Positions 36,563 to 45,158 of a DNA stretch of 64,000 bases are shown here, piece after piece. The stretch spans positions 124,001-188,000 of the forward strand of contig JBHJHD010000043.1 in the NCBI GenBank assembly GCA_050331115.1, given 5' to 3'. Within the stretch, counting starts at the first letter, position 1. Every line of letters starts with the position of its first letter. The notes below the pieces were generated by a model. That model saw only the letters and a list, made by a program, of their open reading frames with translations. It made no database searches and had not been told where the DNA came from. The translations under genes and the position numbers were made by a program. The stretch is from JBCCAG01 sp050331115. Its GTDB lineage: Bacteria > Cyanobacteriota > Cyanobacteriia > CAKZMO01.

Positions 36563-37144
36563 TCAGTCGAATAGACAGCGGCGCTGGATTGCCTGGTTCA
36601 GAAGCGGCTGATACGCCTCGCTCGAAATCGTATAGGCACCGAAGCGCTCTAGGTGCGGATTGTTCATCTGGGCATCAAACAGCATAAACTGGCGCGATCG
36701 CAGTCGCTCTACGAGCTTGACCATAGCCACTTTAGACCCTTCGGGAATGCGGTAGAACATCGATTCGCCAATGAACGCTCCCCCAATGGCAATGCCTAAA
36801 ATTCCCCCAGCCAGCTCGCCGTCTTCCCAGGTCTCAAAGCTGTAGGCCCATCCTGTCTGATGGAGCGCTGCATAAATCTGCTGCAGCGTCGGCGATATCC
36901 AGGTCGTTTCGCGATCGGCGCAGCCCTGGACGACCTGATCAAACGCTTTATTGATCGACACCTGAAATCGATTTTGGTTGAGCGCTCGGCGCAGAGAGCG
37001 CGGATAGCGAAAGCGATCGTCCAGTGGAACAAGCGCTCGCTCTCGGCTCGCGTACCAGTTCAGCGTTTTTCCAATATCGTCAGCCATCAGGAAGTAGCCG
37101 TTGGCGTATTGCTCAATGATGGCGGGAACGTTGAACGCAACCAT
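36563..37144 (-). CDS. aat: Leucyl/phenylalanyl-tRNA--protein transferase
   Basis: The 193-residue enzyme adds Leu or Phe from tRNA to proteins with N-terminal Arg or Lys, marking them for ClpS/ClpAP. Typical segments are GYFLMADD, GELAGGILGIAIGGAFIGES, SKVAMVKLVERLRSR and FDAQMNNPHLERFGA. Its length is near the family norm. It converges with ftsX, 24 bases apart. Confidence 0.93.
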   Translation of the reverse strand: MVAFNVPAIIEQYANGYFLMADDIGKTLNWYASRERALVPLDDRFRYPRSLRRALNQNRFQVSINKAFDQVVQGCADRETTWISPTLQQIYAALHQTGWAYSFETWEDGELAGGILGIAIGGAFIGESMFYRIPEGSKVAMVKLVERLRSRQFMLFDAQMNNPHLERFGAYTISSEAYQPLLNQAIQRRCLFD

Positions 37145-37464
37145 GGCGATTTGAGGAGCCTGAGGAAAGGTAAGAGGGTTGAGTTTGGAGATAGGCTATT
37201 GTGCTGGCCCAGTTGCTTTAGCCAATGCCATTAAGCCAGCGCCGTGGGCTAAAGCCTTGACGTTCCGTAGACAACTGGGTACGCAAATGTCCTAATGCAT
37301 CAGAACATTTGCCATGGCTCCAGATAAGGGGCTAATCCAGCTTAGAGGCCTCTGCCAGATCCTTTTGCCGCGCCATATACAGGCTCTAATCTAGATCTAC
37401 ATTGGGCCGGGCAAGGCAGCAAAATGTGTCACCATAGCAACATGCTGTCACTTAGGTTCCCCTT
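37145..37464. other. 320-base divergent intergenic region with two inverted repeats
   Basis: GCTTTAGCC (37215-37223) pairs with GGCTAAAGC (37247-37255), and GCAAATGT (37283-37290) pairs with ACATTTGC (37305-37312). Both have long loops, so they could be regulatory sites for the divergent aat and 37465 genes or decayed repeats. No gene was seen. Confidence 0.45.
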
Positions 37465-37791
37465 ATGGCTGAGCCCGTTTCCCCCACCCTGCCGACCGCT
37501 GCCCATCCCCAGAGAGAGGGAGAATGGCTTCAGAAAAGCCTTCAGACCTGGCTGGACAGCGAATTTGTGGCGGAGCCCGTAAACCGGGCGATCGCCCAGC
37601 GAGCTGCGCAGGTGTTTGTGCGGCAGCGAATGGAGGGAGAAACCGATATTGGCGCCCTGGTGCTGGCGATCGTAACGGAAATGCAGGCGTTCGACTTTTC
37701 CAGGAGCTTCTTTAGCGAGTTTGCCGTGGCCAACGCCGTAAGCGACCTGCTGTTAGACAGCTTGGGCATCGAGCGCTGCTGTGGTCAATAA
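37465..37791 (+). CDS. Conserved small hypothetical protein
   Basis: I do not recognise a function for this 108-residue protein. It is helical, with RAIAQRAAQVFVRQRMEGET and DIGALVLAIVTEMQAFDFSR as core stretches, and ends in a Cys pair (ERCCGQ). It has no signal peptide. The frame has normal codon use for the region, and two hairpins follow its stop. Confidence 0.65.
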   Translation: MAEPVSPTLPTAAHPQREGEWLQKSLQTWLDSEFVAEPVNRAIAQRAAQVFVRQRMEGETDIGALVLAIVTEMQAFDFSRSFFSEFAVANAVSDLLLDSLGIERCCGQ

Positions 37792-37800
37792 ACAGCCCTA

Positions 37801-37825
37801 GCCCATCGAGACGGTTTCGATGGGC
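37801..37825 (+). terminator. Hairpin after the 37465 gene
   Basis: GCCCATCGA (37801-37809) pairs with TCGATGGGC (37817-37825), ten bases after the stop. A second small stem (GGTCT/AGACC) follows at about 37830-37846. The following sequence has only short T-runs, so termination is plausible rather than certain. Confidence 0.5.
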
Positions 37826-37952
37826 GCTCGGTCTTTAGTTAGACCTTAAACAGGATTGATTTTACTCTGGCGCAGCGGAGCGGTAGGCTCGCCAACTTGG
37901 GCTCGCCGAATTTAGGCTTACCAGCTCTGGGCCCCAAGAGCAGGCTGTCGCG

Positions 37953-38255
37953 CTACCAGCTCGACTTGACGACGCCGGGCAGCAGGCCTTCGTGGGCCAT
38001 CTCACGTAGTGCGTTGCGGCATAGGCCAAAGTCGCGGTAAACCCCGCGAGGGCGACCCGTGAGCCAGCAGCGATTGCGTCGGCGATTGGGCGCACTGTTG
38101 CGGGGAAGCTGCTGAATCTGACGGTGAATCATCAGCCTTTCCTGCTGGGAGGTAGCGCTTTCAAACTGCTCTTTTAGCTCTTGCCGCTTTTGAGCGTATT
38201 TTTCAACCAGCCGCTTGCGCTTCTTATCGCGCTCAACCATGGCTTTTTTGGCCAT
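37953..38255 (-). CDS. rpsN: 30S ribosomal protein S14 (rpsN)
   Basis: This is a 100-residue S14 of the long, zinc-free type. It reads MAKKAMVERDKKRKRLVEKY, then NRCWLTGRPRGVYRDFGLCR and the C-terminal VKSSW. The ATG at 38255 has AGGAG nine bases upstream; the longer frame to 38303 has no support. It binds 16S rRNA in the 30S head. It stands alone here, as rpsN often does in cyanobacteria. Confidence 0.97.
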   Translation of the reverse strand: MAKKAMVERDKKRKRLVEKYAQKRQELKEQFESATSQQERLMIHRQIQQLPRNSAPNRRRNRCWLTGRPRGVYRDFGLCRNALREMAHEGLLPGVVKSSW

Positions 38256-38481
38256 AGATAGGATACTCCTGAAAATTTGGACGGTGCCCTTAATTATAGC
38301 CAAGTTCGAGAGGCTACATCAAAAAGGAATTCGGTGGTCTTTGATTATAGTCTACGGGAGGGTGCATAAGGCTGAACCGAGGTTGTACTTTAATTCGAAG
38401 TCAGCCCATCCCTTGAACGGGCTGTGTGCTGGCAGTAGAGCAGAGGCAATACGCAGGCAGTCTGTCTGCGCAAGGGTAGGG

Positions 38482-38856
38482 CTAGATGCGGCGGGGAGCG
38501 GCAACGGTGCGATCGCTCTGCGCGCTGCCGGTATTAAGTGTAGCGATAGGTTCGAACAGCATCACATGAACCTCATCCTCGGCAACCGGCTTGTGCTCCA
38601 CACCTTTGGGCACGATGATGAACTCTCCCGGCTTAATCATCTGCTGACGTAGCCCGTTTTGGCGATCGCGAAACAGCATCGTCAGCTCGCCGCGAATCAC
38701 ATAGAACAGCTCGTCCTCCTGCTCGTGATGGTGCCAAATGAACTCACCTTTAAGTTTGACCAGCTTCACCTGTTGACCGTTGAGTTCGCCTACGATTTTA
38801 GGGCTCCAGTGGTCTGAAAACTGAGCCAGTTTCTCGTCTAAATTGATAGGTAGCAT
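38482..38856 (-). CDS. Cupin-domain protein
   Basis: This single-cupin protein has 124 residues. Motif 1, WHHHEQEDELFYVIRGE, offers two His and a Glu for metal. Motif 2 is PGEFIIVPKGVEHKP. The C-terminal tail is polar. Cupins of this size act as small-molecule isomerases, dioxygenases or sensors; the substrate is not predictable. It is divergent from a LysR gene, which may control it. Confidence 0.88.
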   Translation of the reverse strand: MLPINLDEKLAQFSDHWSPKIVGELNGQQVKLVKLKGEFIWHHHEQEDELFYVIRGELTMLFRDRQNGLRQQMIKPGEFIIVPKGVEHKPVAEDEVHVMLFEPIATLNTGSAQSDRTVAAPRRI

Positions 38857-39016
38857 GGGATTTGAGGTATAGAATAGCGCTACAGATGGTTGGATGGGGT
38901 CTAGCCTGTTCGCTCAAGTAAGCAGTTCGGTAAGCGTGTATGGGCTGGCAGGCCCGGTACCGGTATTGAGAGACACCATATTAGATGCCTCTCTAGGGCA
39001 TCAACCCACGCCATCG

Positions 39017-39952
39017 ATGAACCCCATGAATCAAATCGATAGCTCCAGGCTCAAGCTATCCCAGCTGAGGGCCCTTGCCGCTGTGGCAGAGTGCGGCAGC
39101 TTCGGTCGAGCGGCCTTAGAGTTGGGCGTCACCCAGTCGTCCGTCAGCCATGCGATCGCCTCCCTAGAAGAAATCCTGGGGGTGGAGCTGCTGTTTCGCG
39201 GCAGGCAAGGCGCGACGCTGACCTTGACAGGGGAGGTAATCCTCAAAGAAATCCAGCCTATCCTAGCGCGGCTGGAGGCCGTGGTGCAGGCGGCCCATCA
39301 GGCGCGGGGGATGGAGTCTGGGCAGGTCCGCATCGCCTCAATTCGCAGCCTCGCAACCCACTGGCTTCCCCCCGTCCTGGCCCTATTTCACCAGCGGCAC
39401 CCCCAGCTCACCGTCACGGTGACCAAGTGCTTCGACTACCACAACGTACGCCAGGCCCTGCGCGATCGCACCGCCGACGTGGGGCTGATGGATGTGTACG
39501 ATACCGAGGGGCTGATGGTGCGCGCCATTTGCGAGGACGACTACGTGGTGCTGCTGCCGCCCAGCACCTCTGCTGCCCCCGCCGCCCCGATGGGCTACGA
39601 GCGCACGATTTCTTGGCAGGAGATGAGCCAGCACGATTTGATCATGCCTGCGGCCAATGACGGTGGCTATGCCGCCCTGCGACAGTATCTCCAGGCGACC
39701 GAAGTACCGCTGACGGTGGCCTACGAAATCAATGAGGATGCGATGATCGTTAGCCTAGTGGCCCAGGGGCTGGGGATGGCCATTTTGCCCCGCTACGCGG
39801 CGCGGCCCATTCCGGAAGCGGTGCGGGTTCGCCACCTGCCGCAGCCTCTGACCCGGACGCTAGCGGCAGTAACGCTGTCGGAGGTGATGCACAGTCCGGC
39901 GGTGTTTGCCTTTTTAGAGCAGGTAGAGCAGTGGTGCAGCGGGGCAAGGTAA
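39017..39952 (+). CDS. LysR-family transcriptional regulator
   Basis: From ATG 39017 the protein has 311 residues. It has the LysR helix-turn-helix (SQLRALAAVAECGSFGRAAL, GVTQSSVSHAIASLEE) and a periplasmic-binding-like effector domain (RIASIRSLATHWLPPVLALF, LVAQGLGMAILPRYAA). The frame is open to 38894, but those 41 extra residues do not fit the family. It is divergent from the cupin gene, a common arrangement for LysR regulators and their targets. Confidence 0.92.
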   Translation: MNPMNQIDSSRLKLSQLRALAAVAECGSFGRAALELGVTQSSVSHAIASLEEILGVELLFRGRQGATLTLTGEVILKEIQPILARLEAVVQAAHQARGMESGQVRIASIRSLATHWLPPVLALFHQRHPQLTVTVTKCFDYHNVRQALRDRTADVGLMDVYDTEGLMVRAICEDDYVVLLPPSTSAAPAAPMGYERTISWQEMSQHDLIMPAANDGGYAALRQYLQATEVPLTVAYEINEDAMIVSLVAQGLGMAILPRYAARPIPEAVRVRHLPQPLTRTLAAVTLSEVMHSPAVFAFLEQVEQWCSGAR

Positions 39953-40335
39953 GCTCTGCCCTACGGGTTTTGGATGCCGTCAGTCGCGCTTCAAGGTGGT
40001 ACAAACGAAAAGCGGTACAGATGAAAGGTCGCGATCATCGGTCGAGTTTGGCTTTAGAGAATCGCTTTTTGGAAGTGCAAGGGCGATCGCCCTTAAGATT
40101 TTGCCTTCATCGCCGATATGTTTTGGGAAAGTTAGAGGGTGAAGGGTTTCAGCAATTAAGATATGTGTAAATGCCGGCACCATCTAGTCCAATAGGGACA
40201 TTTAAATCTACCATAGTTTTTTAAGTTAGAGTCACAAACCCTGCCTAGGGTGTGAAGCAAAGTTTTCTGAAACGATTTTGGTCTGCCACAGCTTCAACTA
40301 CAAGAATAAAAGTCGTATCAACTATTAGCTAAGCC
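39953..40335. other. 383-base intergenic region before the oxylipin genes
   Basis: The stretch lies between the LysR stop and the heme dioxygenase start. It is more AT-rich from 40150 on (TTTTTTAAGTTAGAG) and probably holds the promoter of the oxylipin pair. A 79-codon frame crossing the LysR stop has no recognisable content. I see no operator or terminator. Confidence 0.4.
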
Positions 40336-41991
40336 ATGGCAAGAGATACTTCTAGAGACGGGCTTGACAACAAACTACTTCTCTATATTTTGACCCACTT
40401 TGAACCGGTTTGGGCCTTTGTTCAAAGCAGTGATTTTCTAAAGCGTCAGACTAACAAATTTCTAATTAATAATCTCTGCAATAAAATTCCCAATCGGCCC
40501 TACCCATTCAGCCTGATGACGCTGGATTCCTATATTCCAGATACGGAAATTCCCAAGAAACCCGATACATACACGTCTTGGGACTCCCTTACAGATCGGA
40601 GCTATACCGGTCGCCACCTGCCGCCCGACCCCGACTTCAACCGAGACGGGAATCTGCCCGACTTGGTCGACCTAAAAGTGCTGTTTCAGAAGCGAGACGG
40701 CAAAACCAAATACTCGCAGAAATCAACGCTGCTGTTCCCCTATTTTGTGCAGTGGTTCACCGACGGCTTTTTGCGGATTGACACCCGCAATCGACTTAGG
40801 AACACCTCCAATCATCATATCGACCTCTGCAACGTCTATGGCCTAACCCGAAAGCAGACCAATCTTTTGCGCTCCTTCGAGGGGGGAACCCTAAAAACGC
40901 AGCGGCTCCAGTGCTCAGACGGGGTTGAAGAGGAATATCCGCTGTTTTACTACGCCGATCCCGAAAGCGGGACGGTCGATCCCCAGTTTGAAGGGCTCTA
41001 TGTCGTACTGGGCAGTGAAGAGCGGCTGCCGCCTCACCTTAAGGCCAGGCTGTTTGCCATGGGGGTGGACCGCGCCAACGTGCAGATTGGCTACGTCATG
41101 CTGACAACCCTCTGCCTGCGGGAGCACAATCGCCTGTGCGGCACTCTAGCGGAGCACTACCCTGATTGGGACGATGAGCGCCTCTTCCAAACGGCCCGCA
41201 ACGTTGTGATTGTGATGCTGCTGAACATCATTATGGAGGAGTATATTTCCCACATTACGCCCTACTACTTCAGCTTCTCTGCCGACCCAGAAGCCTTCGC
41301 TAGCTCGAGCTGGAACAAGCCCAACTGGATGGCGATCGAATTCAGCTTTGTCTACCGCTGGCACAGCGCGATTCCAGAAAACATCGTTTACAAAGGCCAA
41401 GACGTTTCTTTAGGAACGACCCTGTGGAACAACCAACTGATCATCGATCAGGGTCTAGGGACGCTGATGGAAGAAACCTGCTCCCAGCCTAGCGCCTTAA
41501 TTGGGCTGTTTAACACGCCTGATTTTCCGATGCAGAAAGCAGAGGGGCGGACGGCGACATTTATTGACGTCACTGAGCTAGCGACCGTTGCGCTAGGCCG
41601 CAAGGCGCAGATGGCGAGCTACAACGACTATCGAGACCTGTGTGGTTTCCCGAGGGTTACGGATTTTGACCAAATTACTGAGGATGAGTATACACAGCAA
41701 AAGCTCAAAGAAATCTATGGCGATGTGGATAAGATTGAGTTTTTTATCGGACTCTACGCTGAGGACGTGCGGGAGGGCTCTACCATTCCGGCCCTCGTCG
41801 CCCGAATGATTGGCATCGACGCTTTCTCCCAAGCGTTGACCAGTCCCCTGCTGGCCCCTGAAATTTACAATCCTCAAACGTTTTCCCCAGTAGGCTGGGA
41901 GCTCATTCACCAAACCAAAACAATGTCGGATTTGGTCAACCGCAACGTTCCGGCGGGCGATCGCCCCTTCAAAGTGACCTTCAATCTATAG
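40336..41991 (+). CDS. Cyclooxygenase-like heme fatty-acid dioxygenase (linoleate 10S-DOX type)
   Basis: The 551-residue protein belongs to the animal heme peroxidase/prostaglandin synthase superfamily. The COX catalytic block is kept as EFSFVYRWHSAIP, with Tyr340 (COX Tyr385) and proximal heme ligand His343 (COX His388). The region of the distal His reads FVQWFTDGF, so Asp143 sits where COX has His207. Other core segments are RANVQIGYVMLTTLCLREHN and FIGLYAEDVREGS. In Nostoc punctiforme a COX relative of this kind makes 10S-hydroperoxy-linoleate and works with a catalase-related lyase. The next gene is catalase-related, so the same pathway is likely. It has no signal peptide. Confidence 0.88.
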   Translation: MARDTSRDGLDNKLLLYILTHFEPVWAFVQSSDFLKRQTNKFLINNLCNKIPNRPYPFSLMTLDSYIPDTEIPKKPDTYTSWDSLTDRSYTGRHLPPDPDFNRDGNLPDLVDLKVLFQKRDGKTKYSQKSTLLFPYFVQWFTDGFLRIDTRNRLRNTSNHHIDLCNVYGLTRKQTNLLRSFEGGTLKTQRLQCSDGVEEEYPLFYYADPESGTVDPQFEGLYVVLGSEERLPPHLKARLFAMGVDRANVQIGYVMLTTLCLREHNRLCGTLAEHYPDWDDERLFQTARNVVIVMLLNIIMEEYISHITPYYFSFSADPEAFASSSWNKPNWMAIEFSFVYRWHSAIPENIVYKGQDVSLGTTLWNNQLIIDQGLGTLMEETCSQPSALIGLFNTPDFPMQKAEGRTATFIDVTELATVALGRKAQMASYNDYRDLCGFPRVTDFDQITEDEYTQQKLKEIYGDVDKIEFFIGLYAEDVREGSTIPALVARMIGIDAFSQALTSPLLAPEIYNPQTFSPVGWELIHQTKTMSDLVNRNVPAGDRPFKVTFNL

Positions 41992-41995
41992 CGAT

Positions 41996-42025
41996 ACTAA
42001 GTTACTCGTGACTAAGTTACTCGTG
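41996..42025. repeat. 15-bp direct repeat, two copies
   Basis: ACTAAGTTACTCGTG occurs twice without a gap, starting four bases after the dioxygenase stop. Confidence 0.9.
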
Positions 42026-42029
42026 AATT

Positions 42030-42060
42030 GAGCGGAGGGGCGGGCAACGCCCCTCCGCTC
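42030..42060. terminator. Perfect 13-bp stem hairpin between the two oxylipin genes
   Basis: GAGCGGAGGGGCG (42030-42042) pairs perfectly with CGCCCCTCCGCTC (42048-42060) around GGCAA. AAAAA follows on the plus strand rather than a T-run. It is therefore not a canonical terminator and may stabilise the upstream message or tune expression of the second gene. Confidence 0.5.
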
Positions 42061-42095
42061 AAAAATCATCCAAGAATCCCCATGAATCACTCGCT

Positions 42096-43280
42096 ATGAA
42101 ACACTTTACCGAGTACCCCGAAAAGAATGAGCAGCAGCTCTCTGACCAGGTGAGGCAGGCCACCCGCGATCGCATGGACAGCCTCTATGGGCAGGCGGAT
42201 AAAGCGCTGCGGGACACCCACGCGAAAACCCAGGGCTGCGTCAAGGGGGCGCTGGAAATTTTTGACTTCGATGAGGCAACCATTCAGCAGGCGACGGCGA
42301 AAGCGGCGGGGCTTTCAACAGAGCAGCAGGCCGCCCTATCGCTGAAGCAGGGTCTACTGGCCCAGCCTCGGCAGTACCCGGTTTGGATTCGCTATGCCAA
42401 CGGCAGGACCACCGTGAACAGCGACTATGTAGACGACACCCGCTCTATGTCAGTCAAGGTGATGGACGTGGCCGGGGAGCGCCTGTCTGCCAGCCACGAA
42501 GCCCAGTCCCAGGACTTGATTTTACAAAACGGCAAGACCTTCTTCGTGGCCGGAATTCGCGATTACTATGGCTTTTTTAAGGCGGTGGCCGTCTCTCCCC
42601 TACTGGCGCTTGCGTGGCTGCTGTTTCACCCCAAGCAGCGGGCCGCGCTTAAGCAGATTACCAGCCACGCCCCCCGAAGCCTGCTGACAGAGCGATACTG
42701 GAGCGGTTCGGCCTCTGCTCTGGGCCTGCCCCAAAATTTTGACGAGTCCCAGCCCGGGCAGGTGCCGGTGACCTATCCTGCGGTGGTAAAGTACGCCCTG
42801 ACTCCGGTGTCGGGCCAGCCCCCCCACAATCCCCTACCCCGTGAGGCTAGGCCTGAGGGCGATCGCGCCACCGCCAAACGTCGCCACAAGCGGGAGGGCA
42901 TCCCGGACAACTACTATAGAGAAGAGCTGCTTCAAGCGCTGTCGAAACCGGATGCCCTCTACCACTGGGACCTGCAAATTCAGGTGCAAACCGACCCTGA
43001 GATGTCTATCGATAATGTCTTGGTGGAGTGGGACGAATCCAAAGCGTCCTTTTTTACGGTTGGCCGCTTAACGGTTGGCCCTCAAGCCATCGCGTCTGAT
43101 GCCCGGTGCGACTTCTGTGAGAACCTGCGGTTTTCGCCCTGGAACGGGCTTGCGGTGCATCGTCCGGTGGGCGCTTTGAACCGGCTGCGGCGCTCTATCT
43201 ACCCCATCGTCGGGGAGTATCGCCACCGGAAGCAAAACCTCACGTATCAGGAGCCGACCGGCGATGAGATGTTTGAGTAG
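42096..43280 (+). CDS. Catalase-related hydroperoxide-processing hemoprotein (10S-hydroperoxide lyase type)
   Basis: The 394-residue protein has the minimal catalase fold of the allene oxide synthase/hydroperoxide lyase clade. The distal heme His42 lies in DTHAKTQGCVKGALEIFDF. PVWIRYANGRTTVNSDYVDD and LILQNGKTFFVAGIRDYYGF are family blocks. The likely proximal Tyr369 lies in LRRSIYPIV. Members rearrange or cleave fatty-acid hydroperoxides rather than H2O2. It lies 104 bases after the COX-like dioxygenase, the tandem described in Nostoc, where the catalase relative cleaves 10S-hydroperoxy-linoleate. Lyase and allene oxide synthase activity cannot be told apart by eye. Confidence 0.85.
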   Translation: MKHFTEYPEKNEQQLSDQVRQATRDRMDSLYGQADKALRDTHAKTQGCVKGALEIFDFDEATIQQATAKAAGLSTEQQAALSLKQGLLAQPRQYPVWIRYANGRTTVNSDYVDDTRSMSVKVMDVAGERLSASHEAQSQDLILQNGKTFFVAGIRDYYGFFKAVAVSPLLALAWLLFHPKQRAALKQITSHAPRSLLTERYWSGSASALGLPQNFDESQPGQVPVTYPAVVKYALTPVSGQPPHNPLPREARPEGDRATAKRRHKREGIPDNYYREELLQALSKPDALYHWDLQIQVQTDPEMSIDNVLVEWDESKASFFTVGRLTVGPQAIASDARCDFCENLRFSPWNGLAVHRPVGALNRLRRSIYPIVGEYRHRKQNLTYQEPTGDEMFE

Positions 43281-43380
43281 CCTGAATCACGCTCTGCAGC
43301 ACTGTCCGAACTTTTCGCGCATGGTTGGGAGGCTTGTGCCGCTGGACCTACCCTAAATTTAGCTGATTATAGGGATTACG

Positions 43381-44046
43381 CTACAGCAGCCCCCGATAGC
43401 GGATGAATACGAGGATAGCGGCCCAGGCTCCCAAGGCCACCTTGACCGCCACCAGCACGTTCAGCACTGGAATCCAGCCGCCGCTGACCAGCTCGCCTAG
43501 CTCCCCTTGGGGCAGCTCCACCCCCAGTAAGACCAGCACTGCCAGCACGATGAACAGCAGCACCGCTAGCTTCTCCCAGCTCGACGTCCGCCAGCGCTTG
43601 TAGAGCGCCTCCATGCGCTTCGAGGAAGACGTGATGGCGATTAGCCCAATTGCAGTTCCCCCTGCAACCCCTGCCGCAAAGCCCCCTCCGGGGCTTAGAT
43701 GGCCGCGAATCGCTAACTCAATGCCAATTAGCGCCGCCACGGTCGCCCCCAGTTGCGCTAGCACAATAGAGGGGTGATCGTTAAATTGGTAGATTGTGCA
43801 GGACGGCTGCTCGTCAGCCAGGAGAAACCGCACCCCCATAATGGCGAGGGTGAAGACTACTACTTCGAAGATCGTATCGTAGAGGCGGTTTCTAAAAATG
43901 ATGCCGGATACGGCGTTGGATACCCCGCTGTCTTGGACGACGAGTTCAACCAGGTCTAGCTCGACCACACCCGCCGCTGGGGTAGGCAGCAAAATCAGCT
44001 TAAAGTAGAGGGCCACTCCAGCCGCAACGTAGAGCCATTTCATCAT
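43381..44046 (-). CDS. mrpB: Mrp antiporter subunit B (MnhB domain)
   Basis: The 221-residue membrane protein has an extended N-terminus (GVVELDLVELVVQDSGVSNA) and a C-terminal MnhB domain (GHLSPGGGFAAGVAGGTAIG). It is the last gene of the minus-strand mrp operon and overlaps the stop of the MrpA-like gene. Mrp complexes exchange Na+ for H+ using the proton gradient and give alkali and salt tolerance. Confidence 0.88.
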   Translation of the reverse strand: MMKWLYVAAGVALYFKLILLPTPAAGVVELDLVELVVQDSGVSNAVSGIIFRNRLYDTIFEVVVFTLAIMGVRFLLADEQPSCTIYQFNDHPSIVLAQLGATVAALIGIELAIRGHLSPGGGFAAGVAGGTAIGLIAITSSSKRMEALYKRWRTSSWEKLAVLLFIVLAVLVLLGVELPQGELGELVSGGWIPVLNVLVAVKVALGAWAAILVFIRYRGLL

Positions 44047-44639
44047 TACTCAATCACCTGCTCGTGGATGGATGCTTCTGCACCGATGACGCTCAGCTCA
44101 GCGCTAGGGGGAAGTTCCGCCTGTAGGAGCGTATGGAGAGCCTGGGTTCGAACCTCGAACCGATGGGGTAGCCCAGATGGACTCGGGCGGTAGATGGCGT
44201 GAATTTCTTTAGCCGCGATCGCCCGCTCTAGGGTTTCAGGGGTGGCATAGCTCACAAGCTCAAGCCGCAGGTGCCGTCGACGCAGCCGCTGCTTAAGCGC
44301 TGGCAGCAGGGGCGTCAAGGAGGGCGGAACGGTTGTCAGGGTAGCCGACTCGCCCCCCTCTGGCGCAGTCTGAGTCATAAGCGCGTCGACGAGGCCAATC
44401 CTCAGGCTGAGGGAAGACCGCACCGCCACCGCGTACAGGGTAATCGAGAGCATCGTCCCGACGAGCGCCTCCGTTAGGGCAACGTCTGCGGCGCCGAATA
44501 GCGCGTACACCAGCGCCGCCACCGCCCCCAAGATGCCGCGAATCACCAGGGCGTGGTAGGGGTTGGCCTGGGTCACGAGCAGGCAGGCCGTTAAGGGCAG
44601 CAGCCCCACAATAATCAGCTCGTAGGGGGAATCAGCCAT
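44046..44639 (-). CDS. MrpA C-terminal-like subunit (DUF4040 domain)
   Basis: From ATG 44639 the protein has 197 residues. The first half has three or four helices with FGAADVALTEALVGTMLSIT, the DUF4040 domain that forms the C-terminal part of MrpA in other bacteria. A soluble tail (LRLELVSYATPETLERAIAA) follows. In cyanobacteria this part is a separate gene between mrpG and mrpB. The long N-terminal MrpA antiporter module is absent here. It overlaps mrpG by 8 bases. Confidence 0.82.
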   Translation of the reverse strand: MADSPYELIIVGLLPLTACLLVTQANPYHALVIRGILGAVAALVYALFGAADVALTEALVGTMLSITLYAVAVRSSLSLRIGLVDALMTQTAPEGGESATLTTVPPSLTPLLPALKQRLRRRHLRLELVSYATPETLERAIAAKEIHAIYRPSPSGLPHRFEVRTQALHTLLQAELPPSAELSVIGAEASIHEQVIE

Positions 44640-44910
44640 CGTCTCCTCCACTGGCGCAGTAAGCGAGCACATAGCCCAAAACCGTATTCCAAATCGTCAG
44701 GGAAATCAGCGCTAAGACCAGCAGCGGCCACTCCCGAGACATCCGGAGCAGCAGGCCCACGACAATGCTCATAGAGCCCAGCGTGTCCGAGACCGAAAGG
44801 CTGTGAAGCTTGAAGAGCACTGAGCGATCGCCGAGCAGCGGTACGGTGCCCCAGAACCAAAAGATGAGGCCCGCAACCAGGAAAAAATAGCTGACAAGGG
44901 TAATAATCAT
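44632..44910 (-). CDS. mrpG: Mrp antiporter subunit G
   Basis: This 92-residue protein has three helices (LVSYFFLVAGLIFWFWGTV, MSIVVGLLLRMSREWP, LVLALISLTIWNTVLGYVL) and the MnhG motif FKLHSLSVSDTLGSM. It overlaps the mrpF stop by 4 bases (ATGA). Confidence 0.9.
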   Translation of the reverse strand: MIITLVSYFFLVAGLIFWFWGTVPLLGDRSVLFKLHSLSVSDTLGSMSIVVGLLLRMSREWPLLVLALISLTIWNTVLGYVLAYCASGGDDG

Positions 44911-45158
44911 AGCTCGTTCATCCGTCTCAGTACGTGGGCCATCAGCATCAGGGCGGCGTTGCCCACGCTCAAAATCAGCACGCCCACCACGCCGATCATC
45001 CAGTCGTCCCGCAGCACCGACACCGCCAAAATCATCACGGAGGTCTTGCTGGCGATGCTGGCAAAGGCCAGCATTTTTTGCCAGATGTGGTTGTCCCGCC
45101 AGGCTTCGTAAATCGGGATCAGCAGCGCTACCACCATCGCAATTAAGATTCCGCTCAT
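44907..45158 (-). CDS. mrpF: Mrp antiporter subunit F
   Basis: The ATG at 45158 overlaps the mrpE stop (ATGA) and gives an 83-residue three-helix protein (GILIAMVVALLIPIYEAWRD, ASKTSVMILAVSVLRDDW, GVVGVLILSVGNAALMLMA) typical of MnhF. The longer frame to 45209 lies inside mrpE and is not needed. Confidence 0.88.
   Translation of the reverse strand: MSGILIAMVVALLIPIYEAWRDNHIWQKMLAFASIASKTSVMILAVSVLRDDWMIGVVGVLILSVGNAALMLMAHVLRRMNEL

Noticed and set aside
39091..39660. 189-codon plus-strand frame
   Set aside because: Out-of-frame shadow of the LysR gene, rich in Arg, Pro and Gly.
39931..40170. 79-codon plus-strand frame after the LysR gene
   Set aside because: Starts inside the LysR gene in another frame and runs into AT-rich spacer; basic, low-information product.
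42030..42060. Canonical Rho-independent terminator
   Set aside because: The stem is perfect but an A-run, not a T-run, follows on the plus strand. It is kept only as a hairpin of uncertain role.
44141..44170. tRNA-like T-arm sequence (GGGTTCGAACC)
   Set aside because: It lies inside the MrpA-like gene and no cloverleaf can be drawn around it.
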